From Przewalskia tangutica (taxonomy: Eukaryota; Streptophyta; Magnoliopsida; Solanales; Solanaceae): 64,000 nt of DNA. Of the stretch, positions 34,657 through 46,820 are shown piece after piece. The position numbers and the translations under genes were made by a program. The notes below the pieces were generated by a model. The model saw nothing but the letters and a program-made list of their open reading frames with translations, was not told the origin of the DNA and ran no database searches. Within the stretch, counting starts at the first letter, position 1; each line of letters begins with the position of its first letter. The stretch spans positions 21,327,501 through 21,391,500 of the forward strand of contig CM056736.1 of NCBI GenBank assembly GCA_029844215.1, read 5' to 3'.

Positions 34657-37074
34657 TGTGATCCAATTTTGACCCGTTTTTTGCATATTTGTCGCAATTT
34701 CATGTGTTTTAGGACACTGCATTTTAATCATCATTTTTTTGCTTTTTTATCGTTATATTTTAAAATTAAGCGTTATGTTATGTTTCTATTATTACTACAC
34801 CGTCGTTTATTTTAATAATATTTGCGTTTCTTTAAATAATTAATTAACATCCGTCTTTATTTTAATTAGACATTAAACATTTGTCTAAATATTGTATTTT
34901 ATTATTATTGCATCGACATTTGCATTTTTATAATTTTGCATCTTGTTAAATAATTTTTCTTTTAATTAATTAACTCGCGTCGCATTTTGTCAAACCAGTC
35001 CAGTACGGAACTCAATCCGAATCATTCCAATCCAACACCATTTTTGTTATATCATCCAAACACCCCCTTTTATTTTCCCCCATTTTAAATTCCAAACACC
35101 CTTTTATTTCCCCCCCATTTTTAAATTTCAAACCACTTTTCATTCCCCCCTAAACACCTTACCCCCCCCTTTATTAAAAGAGGAGGCAGCCCATCTGAAG
35201 GACCCCAACGAACAACGAGGAGATTTTAAAAGATCACCACTTTTTCATTTTTTAAGGGACCTCGCCTCCTCTCCTCCGCCGCCACGAGCTCCAAGCTCCG
35301 GCGAACCCCCACTGTCACACATCACCGGCGAACCCCCACTGTCATACATCACCGACCCACCTCAACTCCTCACTCTGTCTTCATCGCTGCCGCCACGATT
35401 TATCCACCGACGGCGGGCGACGATGAATATCGCCACTGGAACGCCACCCTACGTCGGCGAACCCCTATAAACCCCCACTTATGTTTGTCGCACTCCCGTT
35501 ATCACTGTCGCTGTTGAACAACCACTGGCGGCGTCGCTCCGGTTTTGCATCGTTGAAGTGACGCCGCCACGCCGCCGCTTTTGTGTTGGTTGAAACCCGC
35601 CGGAATATATTGTTTGTCTCTCTTTCGTTATTATTATATTAGTCTTGATTTGGTGAATGTTGTTCCATTTTTGGTTAATGTTGTTTAGTATTTCTTGTTG
35701 GGGTTTCTCAAACTCCGGCGACGTTGGTTGACGTTTTCGTTATTTTGTTGGACGTGTTATCACGGGTGATTACGGTTTTGATTACCTTGCCGAGTTTGTT
35801 GAAACTCCGCCGTGACTTAGTCCTCATACCGTTGGTCGTCGATATACCTCTCGATTTCGACCCACTTTTCGTGACCGCCACTTCTTTGTTACGATTCTCG
35901 CTAAAATTATGTTATATTGTTTTCGTTGCCGCGTTGATACCATCGTGAGTTCTTTGTTCTGTGGGCAAATTGATGTATCCGCTGTTGCCTTTTGATACCC
36001 ATTTTTTTTTGTGTTGAAACCTTGATATATTTGAGGATATTGGATGTTTTATCACTGCTTTATTTTAAACTCAATCAAGGTTGGTCTCTCGGCTGAAAAC
36101 CGTTGCTCTAGGACTGTTTCGGACAGCTCCAATATTGCTGAAAATTTTACTGATTTTGAACAAGTTACTATACTTGGTATTTTTACTGATTTTTGAACAA
36201 GTTACTACACTTGGTATTTTACTGATTTTGAACTTGATACTACACTGGCCTACGAAGGATTTATCCGTCGATCTGGAGGCTCCCGTGGTAAGCGAGACGG
36301 AATATGTGGGCGAGGAGGAAAGTGAAAAAGATTAGACGAGAATGCATAGTATCGTTCACCGGGAGGCGAGTCGACCGCCGCCGTAGCGATATTGGCTTCT
36401 CATGTCTTAGTATCCTTGGCATAACACTAGCTGAGCCCACACTATATAAAAATATATCTTTCACAATATCTTCTATATATATATATATATATCTATATAT
36501 ATATGCATACATTGTGTTTGTTTTGTAATTTATTTATTATTTGCTAACTCTTCTACTAAGTGTCTTTTGCAGTACTGAGGCGCACTTTAAAGCCAAATCA
36601 TTCGCATAAAATGAAATAAAAGGGAAAAGTCGCTAATTTCTCTTCATTACATTTTTTTTAAGATTGTTTACTTTTATTACTATCTTGTTAAATATATATT
36701 TATTTTAAATATTTGCATGCCTAGTTTAAATATCTTTTGATTAGTTTAATAATTAGAATACCCTTTAGAATTGTAAATTGCATGTTAGCACAATAATATT
36801 AACCTAAGTTTGAACGGATAACCGCAAGTTAGCGGATCCTTTAGGATGCCTAACCCCTTCCCTTTAGGATAATGAAGAACTCTTACCTAGAATCTCACAT
36901 AGCTTTCGCAGACCTTAAAAATGGAGATCATTCGTAGTATTTTATGCTACACTTTTAGTGTCCTAATTCACTATAATAATTAGGTGGCGACTCCTTTAAA
37001 TACACAATTTTAGGAATCCAACCATGCGCAACAGTAATCCCGTTTCCGACTCCGGTCGAAAATAGGGTGTCACA
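34657..37074 (+). repeat. Ogre-in 3' LTR
   Basis: 2,418 bp. It begins TGTGATCC and not TGTTGACAGTC, a short loss or rearrangement at the terminus. Nearly identical to the 5' LTR at both ends, but the GC-rich middle (about 35160-35960) shows many small indels and changes. Ends GGTGTCACA at 37074. Confidence 0.93.
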
Positions 37075-37079
37075 GCTGA

Positions 37080-38296
37080 AGTTTTCAAACTCCGGCTAGA
37101 CGCTAAAGCCACAAAAAATCAGTCTGTATAAACAAAACAACAACAGTAACCACAAATTAATAACAACATAAAAAATGAAACAGCGAGCTCAACAAAAAGC
37201 TAGTCGAAACAGTGTTCAACGCCGCCGGTGGTCAAATATGGTGGAACCACGGCAAAACAGATGGAGGAAGCACGGCGTTACTTCGACGGTTTTCACCGGA
37301 GCAACGCCGAAGTCTTCTCGACCAGATCTTAAAAACAGAGAGAGCAAAACTGTGTGTAATGATGGTTCACGGTGGTGGTGTTGTGTAGTGATGGCGAGAA
37401 TGGGGTGAGGGAGATGAGTGGAGAGGGAGATGTGCGGCTGAAGTGGTGGTGGTTGTGTGTGGTTCGCCGGAGGTCCGCGACGGAGAAAGGACCGGGAACG
37501 GAGTTTGGGAATGAGAGGGGTGCGACTGAAGTGAAAGAGAAAGGTTGGGGAAGAGTGATGGTGGTTGTGTGGGGGTTCGCCGGAGCTCGAAGCTCCGGCG
37601 TTGGAGCGGCGACGGGAGAGGCAGTGAGAGAGGGTGAAGGAGAGGGCAGGGGTGAGAAAGGGGAGTGGGCTGCTGATGTTGGGTCAAGCGAAAAATAAAG
37701 AGGGGAAGGGCTTGTGCGGCTGCTGATGTTGGGTCAAGCGAAAAATAAAGAGGGGAATGGCTTGTGCGGCTTCTGATGTTGTTAAAAGGAGGGGGTAATG
37801 TTTTATTTATAGGGGTATTTAGGTTTAAGGTTTGGGTTTGGTTTTTTGGGGGAAATTAAAAGTGATATTTGATTTTAGGGGGGGAATAAAAGAGGGTGTT
37901 TGGATGAAATTAAAAATGGTGTTGAATTGGAATGATTCGGATTGGGCCTCGGACTGGTTTGACAAAAATACAAAACAGGTTAATTATTTAAAAAGATACA
38001 AAATTATCAAAATGAAAATGTCGATGCAATAATAACATACAATATTTAAGAAATGTTTAATGCTTAATTAAAATAAAAACGGGATACAAAACAAGTTAAT
38101 TACTTAAAGAGATACAAATATTATTAAAATAAACGATGGTGTAATAATAATAGAAACATAATATTAACAAAGACATAATGCTTAATTAAAAAATAAAAAG
38201 ATAAAAATGTAAAAAATGATGATTAAAATGTGGTGTCCTAAAACGCATAAAATTACAATAAATATACGAAAAACGGGTCAAAATTGACTGTCAACA
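37080..38296 (-). repeat. Ogre-out 3' LTR, second part
   Basis: Resumes after Ogre-in and matches 45600-46815. It includes a GC-rich stretch (37190-37640) and 2.3 units of a 50-bp tandem repeat (ggctgctgatgttgggtcaa at 37668 and 37718, shortened at 37768), also present in the 5' LTR at about 46188-46300. Ends ATTGACTGTCAACA at 38296. Confidence 0.93.
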
Positions 38297-38320
38297 GCAT
38301 GTCCCTCTTTGTACGGAGAT
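38297..38320 (-). other. Ogre-out polypurine tract region
   Basis: The minus strand reads ctccgtacaaagagggacat and then gc before the LTR start TGTTGACAG. It matches the tract of Ogre-in. Confidence 0.75.
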
Positions 38321-38409
38321 GATGGAAGAGTCTTCGGACAAATATATTGACTTGTAGCCAATTTTGTCCTGTTTTAATAAATTAGAACTCAAAAGTAGGG
38401 CTGATGCAG

Positions 38410-38620
38410 ATTAAAAATTGTCTCAGTGTCGAATTATGATGACACTGGGTCGTTGTGATGCGAAAATAAAAACCAAAGCTGACGCAGATTTAAAAATATC
38501 CCAGTGTCGAACTATGAGGACACTGGGTTGTTGCGGTGCTAAAATTATGGACGGACGAATACCGATTCAAAAATATGTCCCAGTGTCTAATCTTGATGAC
38601 ACTGGGTTATAATTGCGATG
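38410..38620 (-). repeat. 79-bp hairpin-bearing repeats, three units, in Ogre-out
   Basis: cagtgtc...gacactggg arms recur at about 38424, 38502 and 38581 with period 78-79 bp. Same family and same position relative to the LTR as in Ogre-in. Confidence 0.9.
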
Positions 38621-38699
38621 CGATGCTGAAAAACAAACAGGGTATTATTCTCTGAAATGTCTCTAGGGTGTTTGTTCCCGAGGTCAAAATGCAAAGGAA

Positions 38700-40240
38700 A
38701 TGAAAATGGCGTCGTTTCTGGACGCGATGCAGATGTTCGTCGTTATATAGACGAAACATAGATGAAGTTGTTGCATAGACTTTTATGAAATGCGTCGTTA
38801 CATAGACGCGATGCAGATGCTCGTCGTTGCATAGACGAAACATAGATGAAACTGTTGCATAGGCTCACATGAAATGACGTCGTTGCATAGACGCGATGCA
38901 GATGTTCGTCGTTGCACAGACGAAACATGGATGAGGTCGTTGCATAGGCTTAGATGAAATGACGTCGTTGCATAGACGCGATGCAGATGTTCGTCGTTGC
39001 ATAGACGAAACATGGATGAAGCCGTTGCATAGGCTTAGATGAAAGGGCGTCGTTTTAGGACGCAATGCAGATGCTCGTCGTTGCATAGACGAAACATAGA
39101 TGAAGTCGTTGCATAGACTTAGATGAAATGGCGTCGTTGCATAGACGCGATGCAAATGCTCGTCATTGCATAGACGTGATATAGATGAAGTCGTTGCACA
39201 GGCTTAGATGAAAGGACGTCGTTGCACAGACGTGATGCATATGCTCGTCGTTGCATAGACGAAACATAGATGAAGCTGTTGCATAGGCTTATATGAAATG
39301 GCGTCGTTGCATAGACGCGATGCAGATGCTCGTCGTTGCATAGACGAAACATAGATGAAGCTGTTGCATAGGCTTAGATGAAATGACGTCGTTGCATAGA
39401 CGCGATGCAGATGCTCGTCGTTGCATAGAAGAAACATAGATGAAGTCGTTGCATAGACTTAGATGAAATGGCTTCGTTGCACAGACGCGATGCAGATGTT
39501 CGTAGTTGCATAGACGAAATATGGATAAAGTCATTGCATAGGCTTTTATGAAATGCGTCGTTGCATAGACGCGATGCATATGCTCGTCGTTGCATAGACG
39601 AGACATAGATGAAGCCGTTGCATAGGCTTAAATGAAATGGCGTCGTTGCATAGACGCGATGCAGATGTTCATCGTTGTATAGACTAAACATAGATGAAGC
39701 CGTTACATAGGCTTAGATGAAATGACGTCGTTGCATAGACGCGATGCAGATGTTCGTCGTTGCATAGACGAAACATGGATGAAGCCGTTGCATATGCTTA
39801 GATGAAATGACGTCGTTGCATAGACGTGATGCAGATGTTCGTCGTTGCATAGACGAAACATGGATGAAGCCGTTGCATAGACTTTGATGAAATGGCGTCG
39901 TTGCATAGACGCGATGCAAATGTTCGTCGTTGCATAGACGAAACAGATATGAAGTCGTTGCATAGGCTTAAATAAAATGGCGTGTTGCATAGACACGATG
40001 CAGATGTTCGTCGTTGCATAGACGAAACATAGATGAAGCCGTTGCATAGACTTTTATGAAATGCGTCGTTGCATAGACGCGATGCAGATGTTCGTCGTTG
40101 CATAGACGAAACATGGATAAAGCCGTTGCATAGGATTTTATGAAATGCGTCGTTGCATAGACGCGATGCAGATGCTCGTCGTTGCATAGACGAAACATAG
40201 ATGAATCCGTTGCATAGGCTTTTATGAAATGCATCGGTTT
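38700..40240 (-). repeat. 85-bp tandem array in Ogre-out (about 18 units)
   Basis: The + strand shows cgttgcatagacgcgatgca, then g(t/c)tcgtcgttgcatagacg, then aaacatrgatgaag and ccgttgcataggctt..., repeating every 84-86 bp; the cgtcgttgc landmark recurs about 18 times from 38733 to 40176. It is the reverse complement of the Ogre-in array, so the two agree in element sense. Subunits of 28-29 bp all include gttgcata. Stops interrupt the frames here. Confidence 0.95.
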
Positions 40241-43200
40241 ATGGGCGTACCTGCTTTGTGACCCGTCTGGGTTGAGATAGCGTCATTGCATAGACGTTGT
40301 GTATTTATAACCCGCATGGGCTTATTGTTGTGCTCCTGTCTTTGCTGATATAAGATCCTGCACTCAAAGAAAACTTAGTGAGTTTTAGGAAATGAGTGGT
40401 TGATTAGCGTCGACTTTGTAGCTTTGGCTCTTGACGCTTGCATTCTTGGTTTGGACTGAAGACCTAGTTGGCCTGCTTTTCCTGTCTATTGTCATTTCCT
40501 TGCAGTGAATCCTTAAAATGTTCCAGTTTCTGGTAAATGAAGATGTTGAACTTTCAACTGAGTAATGTTGAATCTTGACGCTATCAAGGCGATCAGGTAA
40601 GCAATTTTTTTTATCATGAATGAAAACCTAATGCGAGAATATGGACAATGTACAATTGAGTAGATGAGAATGCAACCCTCAAAATATGCTCAGTCATGTG
40701 TAGGTAGTCATGAATGCAAAATATATGAGGATGCTAAACTCTCCAATGGACAAAATCGAGTCTTGTGCGAAGCAATGAATAAATATTTCTAATGGTGTGA
40801 CCGAAGTCGATGTGGCTGTCTACGTATCCCACCGAGGGAATCAGGTCAAGACGTAGTTCATGCTGCAAAAAAAAAAAGATTTTTTATGATTTTAAAATGA
40901 TGTGGGACCTGAAGCCGATGTGGCCGCCTACGTATCCCGCTGAGGGAATCAGGTCAAGACGTAGTTCGTGATGCAAAAAATAAGAATTTTATGTAATATG
41001 CATTTTGTTGTTTTTTTCTGAAAAAATGGAAGACAACATTACGTTCTGACTTCAGTTGATACCAACAATTAGTATTGTGCATAAGAATTTTCTTTTATTG
41101 CTTTCAGTCTAACCGAAATTGGCTCCGGTGTAATTCACACAGCTTCAGATAGTACCTCAGACATACCTGAGTGTCGACACACTTGTTTGCATCCAAGGTT
41201 TCGAACTACACGTAATCTCACGTTTCAAATGCCCTAACTGAAAGAAAGTCTCATTTCTCACATATATTTCAGTATTTTGAATTTTGGGACGTTTAGAGAA
41301 AACACACTCACACTCAGAAAGATGTTCAATGCATGCATTTGTGATACCATAGGCTTGGCCGTCATGTTAGTATCCACTAATGTGAGAACTCTCAGTATAA
41401 GATCATGTAGGGCTTGTCACTGACTTGTAATGTAGGCTTGGGAAAGGAATGGATATCATTTGGATAAAAGTGACTAATCATTCCTCGAGAGTTGGACTAC
41501 GTCCTTGCTTGATATTTGTGCGCTTTAATGCTGACTTGCTTTCTTTTTGTCCCAATTTTTCTATACTGACTTCTTTTGAATCTTTCATTTGGAGCCCCTT
41601 TTTTTTCGGGGTTATATATTCCTTTTTTTATTATTATCGGGGCTTTTGATTTCCTCTTTGTGTGAAGTCGTCATTTGTTTTTGTTTTTTTCTTTTTGAGA
41701 CTTTGACAATTTTTGTCTTTGCAAACTTCAACGCAGAATTTTGTCAGCCACTTGCACATTTCTAAAGCGCTCAAGGAGGTCGGGACAAGAGAGGGATAGT
41801 GCGTACGCACTCAGAAAGGGTATAAGTATAATATGCGGTTGTCGAAAGAATAAGTTTTATGCTCAAAAGGGGTGTACTACGGATAATGTTATTTGGTAGG
41901 CTGAAAAGGCTCAAACGGGTCAAAGAAAGCCTACGATCATTTCTTACACCGAATGTTACTCAGGATTTCGCCTCAACAAACATTCAAGCCAAGTTCTAGA
42001 TCACAATGCAGTGCAATTGAACTTATTCTAAAAACTCGCCACACAATGCATATGAAACGATGAGGTCGGTTTCATTCTTATCTTGGAAACATGCAAGACA
42101 ATGTCATCTACGTGTATGAATAAGAGGTACCAAAAGAATCTATGGTTTACCACAAAGTCAACTCATACTGATTATCACTTTTATTTTATTTTATGCACAA
42201 TCCTAACTGCGTTGGTATCAACCAAGTCAAACAATGATACTTAAAAAAAATTGTTTTTTTTGAATAACACATTTTTTTTGTATTTTTTTGAATAATTTTT
42301 TTTTGTATTTTTCGAATAATTGTTTTTTTGTTTTTGTATTTTTTGAATAAATGGTACCGAACCCGAATAAGGCTGCCTACGTATCCCGCCGAGGGAATCA
42401 GGTGCGCGTAGTTCATTCAGATATGTTATAAAAATGTATGCTTAAAAAAAAATCATGCATGAAAGGATAGTAAAAGTAAAAATGTGCAAAATAAGTGATT
42501 GTCCATTATGGGACGTGTGCAAAGTAAAAAGTGTGTAAAATAACAAATGAATGTCCATGATAGGATGAATGCAAAGTAAACTAACTGTCACCGGTAGGAT
42601 GAATGTAATGAACGCATGATTGTCCATGATATAATGAATGTAATAAAATGAATGTTCATGACAGAATGAATGTAATGCAAAATGACAGTTCATTATATGA
42701 TGAATGAGACGAATGAGTGAGTCATATGCGATCTTTATTATTTTTTCTTATTTTTTTATTTTTTTATTTTATTTTTGTGGTGTCGAACCCAAAATGGATT
42801 GCCTACGTATCACATCATGTGGTGAGAATCAGACACGCGTAGTTCGGAATGATTATGATGTAAAATGCATGATATGAAAGAACTATGTAATCAACGCTAA
42901 ACATATCAATTGAATTTGCAAATATGTATAAAGATACAAAATATAGAAGAACTAAGAGCGATGTCTCGTTGAATATGGTATAGACTGACTTCTATTAGTA
43001 AACATAACTCCCGCTCATTCTTGTGATGATTTTTTTTTCTTTTTCCGACCGCCCTCGGCTGTTTGCGAGGACGACCTTCCTGCAAAAAATATGAGAAATG
43101 AGTGAGTAGGAAAATGACAAAATAATAAAAATGAAGAGGTGTGACAATATAGTCAAAGACTCCCCTGATTGGTTTGACCGGACTGGTGGTTGAGGCTTCA

Positions 43201-44097
43201 CAAAGTCCAAGTCGCGCTATTCAAGAGTGATTTACGCAGTAGAAGTCCTGATTGCAATGTGACAGCAAAAAGTGCAAAAATACAAATGCTCGAGCCCGGA
43301 ATCACAAAAGGGTAATTATTGCATTAAATAATATGTACAGAATTGCTAGCGACAATAATAGTAAACAAAAGCATGCAAATCAAGCGCGCGCCCTAATATG
43401 CATGAGACCTCTCTTATGCCAGAGGTCGGCCTAAACGCCAGATATGCGAAATTATGATAAATAAGTCCAAGCCGTTAAATTGCAATGTTTTGTTGGAAAT
43501 GGCGACCAAATTACGGTGCACTTTTTTCCAATTTCGGCGTGTCATGATCATGTTTGGATCCGTCTATCATCATCACGCTACACACATATGCTTATTGGTC
43601 GTCGGGTTGTGAAACCCAACGACAATTTGGTGGATTTCCTAATCGTGGAGACGACACCAAGGATCGACCCACCTAGGGTGTATGCATGCATGACTTAAAA
43701 TAAAGAGGGCGGTATAACTCTATCTTAAATTTTCTAAAATTTGGCTTACTAGATACAGTGGTTCCCGAGCGGACTACTCGAGTGAGAAGGCTACGCGGCC
43801 ACCGGATCGTCCGGATGCTCCTGCGCCTTTGCCAACTCGCCTATATTTTGGTATATGAAAGAAATTTGCAGGTGCGCCAGCACACCTCGCGTGTAGTGTG
43901 TGATAGTGTCAATTTTCCAGAATGGAGGAAATATGAGCGGAATGACAATTTAAGGAAAGCAGTAAAAAAATGTAGCAATTAAAGTAGTTAATTACAAAAT
44001 AAAAGCAAACAATATAAAACATTTACACCAAGTATAAAAAGCAAAATAAAGCTCAATATTTAATTAACCTGGGTTTGCTATGATCAAAAACCTGATA
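40241..44097 (-). other. Ogre-out internal non-coding region and leader
   Basis: No gag or pol similarity on either strand. The minus strand contains four dispersed copies of the gaactacg...tgattc...gatacgtaggc motif (ending near 40860, 40970, 42415 and 42845), the same core that is tandem in Ogre-in. A T/A-rich stretch with ttttttg repeats lies at 42240-42350. From 42480 to 42710 there are short near-repeats (gtccatgatagaatgaatg type). From about 43000 upward it matches the Ogre-in leader. Confidence 0.65.
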
Positions 44098-44115
44098 TCC
44101 CCAGCGGAGTCGCCA
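44098..44115 (-). other. Ogre-out primer binding site (tRNA-Arg type)
   Basis: The + strand reads TCCCCAGCGGAGTCGCCA, the 3' end of a plant tRNA-Arg including CCA, three bases from the 5' LTR. The minus strand is therefore the primer site TGGCGACTCCGCTGGGGA. Confidence 0.92.
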
Positions 44116-44118
44116 TGC

Positions 44119-46815
44119 TATCGCGCCCGTTTTTTACCTCGGGGTCTGAACGGTATCCGCAACGTTGCTCTTTGGCGCAGTTCCCTGGATGGATCAATAA
44201 TGCTAATTTTGAGGAGTCGTCACCTAATTATTTAAGTGAATTAGGACACTTGATTTATTGCAGTAAAATACTGCAATTAATCTCCATTTAATGGTCTGCG
44301 AAATTAATGAGATTCTGGATCAGGGTTCTTTATTATACTAAAGAGAAGAGATTAGGCATCCTTTAAGATCCGCTAACTTGCGGTTATTCGTTCAAACCTA
44401 GGTTAATTATTTATTGCTTTTTTATTCTACCTATTCTAAGCATTTTTTCATAATTTATAATTAAAATAAAGTGCAATACAAAAATAATAAAACTAAAATT
44501 AAATGCGACATAAAATAAAACTCCGGGACATCTTTTAGCCCTTTTTAGGCCTTCTTCACAAGATGATCTCCGGGTACCTACATAAACACTTAGTAAAAGT
44601 GTTAGTAATAGAATAAACAATTTAAAGCAATGACAAGAATTAATAAGTAAAGTCAAAAAATAAATAAATTCGTCTTTTGTACAGAGGAGGCCTTGGAAAT
44701 CAGACGGAGATTCCTTCATCGGCCAATATTGTTAAAAACAATAAAATAAATAAAACCTTCAGATCCGCGCCAAAACAGTAATAGTTTTAAACACGGAGGG
44801 CTCAGGTATATATAAAAATAAAGTGGGGACATCCTAAACAAGTGCAGCTGCGAGAATTCGCCCTGCCAGCGTATGTTGGTTATCCTGTGTAAGTAGAAGA
44901 AATCATCAACGTCCAGAAAGCTTCATTTATTTTATTTTCCGTCTTTGCAACTGCGGAGGCCTCAAAAATCGACGGATAACTTTTTCATTGGCCAATCAAA
45001 GTGTAGTATCATGTTCAAATCAGTGAGACTTTCACCAAGTGTAACATCTGTCCAACCAGTTTAATAAATAAATAAAAGGACAGATTTATCAAAACTCATC
45101 CAGAAAATAGCCAAAACAGTAGAAACACGCTGGAAAATATCAGTCCGACAAACAGCCGAAAAACATCAAAACAGTAGCCAACGAAATCGCCGGAAATCTC
45201 AGAACATCGCCGGAGTTTTTCAAGAACTCCGGGCGAATGTAAAATCAGTGAAATCAGTCCAGAAATGACTGAAAATCAGTCCATTATATGGCCAAAATCA
45301 GTAGCAAACATGGCCTAAAAACTACCCAAAGAATAGCCGAAAATCAATAACAACAAATGCCAAAAACCAGTCCAACAAAATAGCCAAAATAAAGCGAACA
45401 GGTCGCCGGAAACGTCGAACCATAGCCCAACAAGAATACCCAAAATGACAAGAGCAAACATGACCGAGACAGAGGTCGCTAGAATCAGAATGACCCCAAC
45501 AACCATAGTTCACCGGAAAAGTTCGAATGTCGTCGAAAAATCAGAAATCAGTCCAACAACCGACAACCACTGAAAAATAAAGCAGAGCCAAGGTCGCCGA
45601 AGTTTTCAAACTCCGGCTAGACGCTAAAGCCACAAAAAATCAGTCTGTATAAACAAAACAACAACAGTAACCACAAATTAATAACAACATAAAAAATGAA
45701 ACAGCAAGCTCAACAAAAAGCTAGTCGAAACAGTGTTCAACGCCGCCGGTGGTCAAATATGGTGGAACCACGGCAAAACAGATGGAGGAAGCACGACGTT
45801 ACTTCGACGGTTTTCACCGGAGCAACGCCGAAGTCTTCTCGACCAGATCTTAAAAACAGAGAGAGTAAAACCGTGTGTAATGATGGTTCACGATGGTGGT
45901 GTTGTGTAGTGATGGCGAGAATGGGGTGAGGGAGATGAGTGGAGAGAGAGATGTGCGGCTGAAGTGGTGGTGGTTGTGTGTGGTTCGCCGGAGGTCCGAC
46001 GACGGGAGAAGGACTGGGGAACGGGAGTTTGGGAATGAGAGGGGTGCGACTGAAGTGAAAGAGAAAGGTTGGGGGAGAGTGATAGTGGTTGTGTGGGGGT
46101 TCGCCGGAGCTCGAAGCTCCGGCGTTGGAGCGGCGACGGGAGAGGCAGGGATATAGGGTGAGGGAGAGGGCAGGGGTGAGAAAGGGGAGTGGGCTGCTGA
46201 TGTTGGGTCAAGCGAAAAATAAAGAGGGAAAGGGCTTGTGCGGCTGCTGATGTTGGGTCAAGCGAAAAATAAAGAGGGGAAGGGCTTGTGCGGCTGCTGA
46301 TGTTGTTAAAAGGAGGGGGTAATGTTTTATTTATATAGGTATTTAGGTTTAAGGTTTGGGTTTGGTTTTTGGGGGGAAATTAAAAGTGATATTTGATTTT
46401 AGGGGGGGAAATAAAAGAGGGTGTTTGGATGAAATTAAAAATGGTGTTGAATTGGAATGATTCGGATTGGGCCTCGGACTGGTTTGACAAAAATACAAAA
46501 CAGGTTAATTATTTAAAAAGATACAAAATTATCAAAATGAAAATGCCGATACAATAATAACATACAATATTTAAGAAATGTTTAATGCCTAATTAAAATA
46601 AAAACGGGATGCCAATTAATTATTTAAAGAGATACAAATATTATTAAAATAAACGACGGTGTAATAATAATAGAAACATAATATTAACAAAAACATAATG
46701 CTTAATTAAAAATAAAAAGATAAAAATGCAAAAAATGATGATTAAAATGCGGTGTCCTAAAACGCATAAAATTGCAATAAATATACGAAAAACGGGTCAA
46801 AATTGACTGTCAACA
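44119..46815 (-). repeat. Ogre-out 5' LTR
   Basis: 2,697 bp and unbroken. One terminal base is changed (TATCGCGCC for TGTCGCGCC). It serves as the intact reference showing where Ogre-in entered the other LTR. Ends TGACTGTCAACA at 46815, followed by CGGAA. Confidence 0.95.
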
Positions 46816-46820
46816 CGGAA

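Larger units (their letters stand above)
28665..37074 (+). mobile_element. Ogre-in: second, oppositely oriented non-autonomous Ogre-like element
   Basis: Flanked by a perfect GCTGA duplication (28660-28664 and 37075-37079). The host reading is the 3' LTR of Ogre-out, shown whole at 45596-45610. LTRs are 28665-31119 and 34657-37074. The tRNA-Arg primer site at 31123-31140 sets the + orientation. The 3.5-kb interior has no gag-pol. It contains the same leader, TACGTA-centred repeats, 85-bp array, hairpin array and polypurine tract, in the same order, as Ogre-out. Its LTR start (TGTTGACAGTCAATTTTGAC) matches the start of the Ogre-out LTR, so the two are the same family. Confidence 0.93.
27160..46815 (-). 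mobile_element. Ogre-out: non-autonomous Ogre/TAT-like LTR retrotransposon
   Basis: Flanked by a perfect CGGAA duplication (27155-27159 and 46816-46820) inside Copia-1. 5' LTR 44119-46815; 3' LTR 27160-28664 plus 37080-38296, split by Ogre-in. The primer site at 44098-44115 matches the 3' end of tRNA-Arg, the hallmark of Ogre elements. The 5.8-kb interior (38297-44118) has no recognisable gag, protease, RT, RNase H or integrase. It is made of leader sequence, dispersed TACGTA motifs, an 18-unit 85-bp array and a three-unit hairpin array. In size and lack of coding it resembles a large retrotransposon derivative (LARD) that depends on an autonomous relative. That dependence is inference. Confidence 0.9.

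Noticed and set aside
36081..36335. 84-codon frame identical at 30126-30380, apparently conserved
   Set aside because: Both copies lie in the two LTRs of one element and are identical by descent. The frame is rich in Leu/Ile from AT-rich DNA.
37175..37698. Overlapping open frames on both strands (77-108 codons) in GC-rich DNA
   Set aside because: They lie inside the Ogre-out LTR, and the second LTR has indels in the same frames.
38700..40240. Regular direct repeats that could be taken for a CRISPR array
   Set aside because: The units are contiguous and similar over their full 85 bp with no unique spacers, and they lie inside a plant LTR retrotransposon.
44098..44115. A stretch matching a tRNA-Arg 3' end, as a possible tRNA gene
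   Set aside because: Only 18 bases match, at the exact place of a retrotransposon primer site. No cloverleaf can be drawn.
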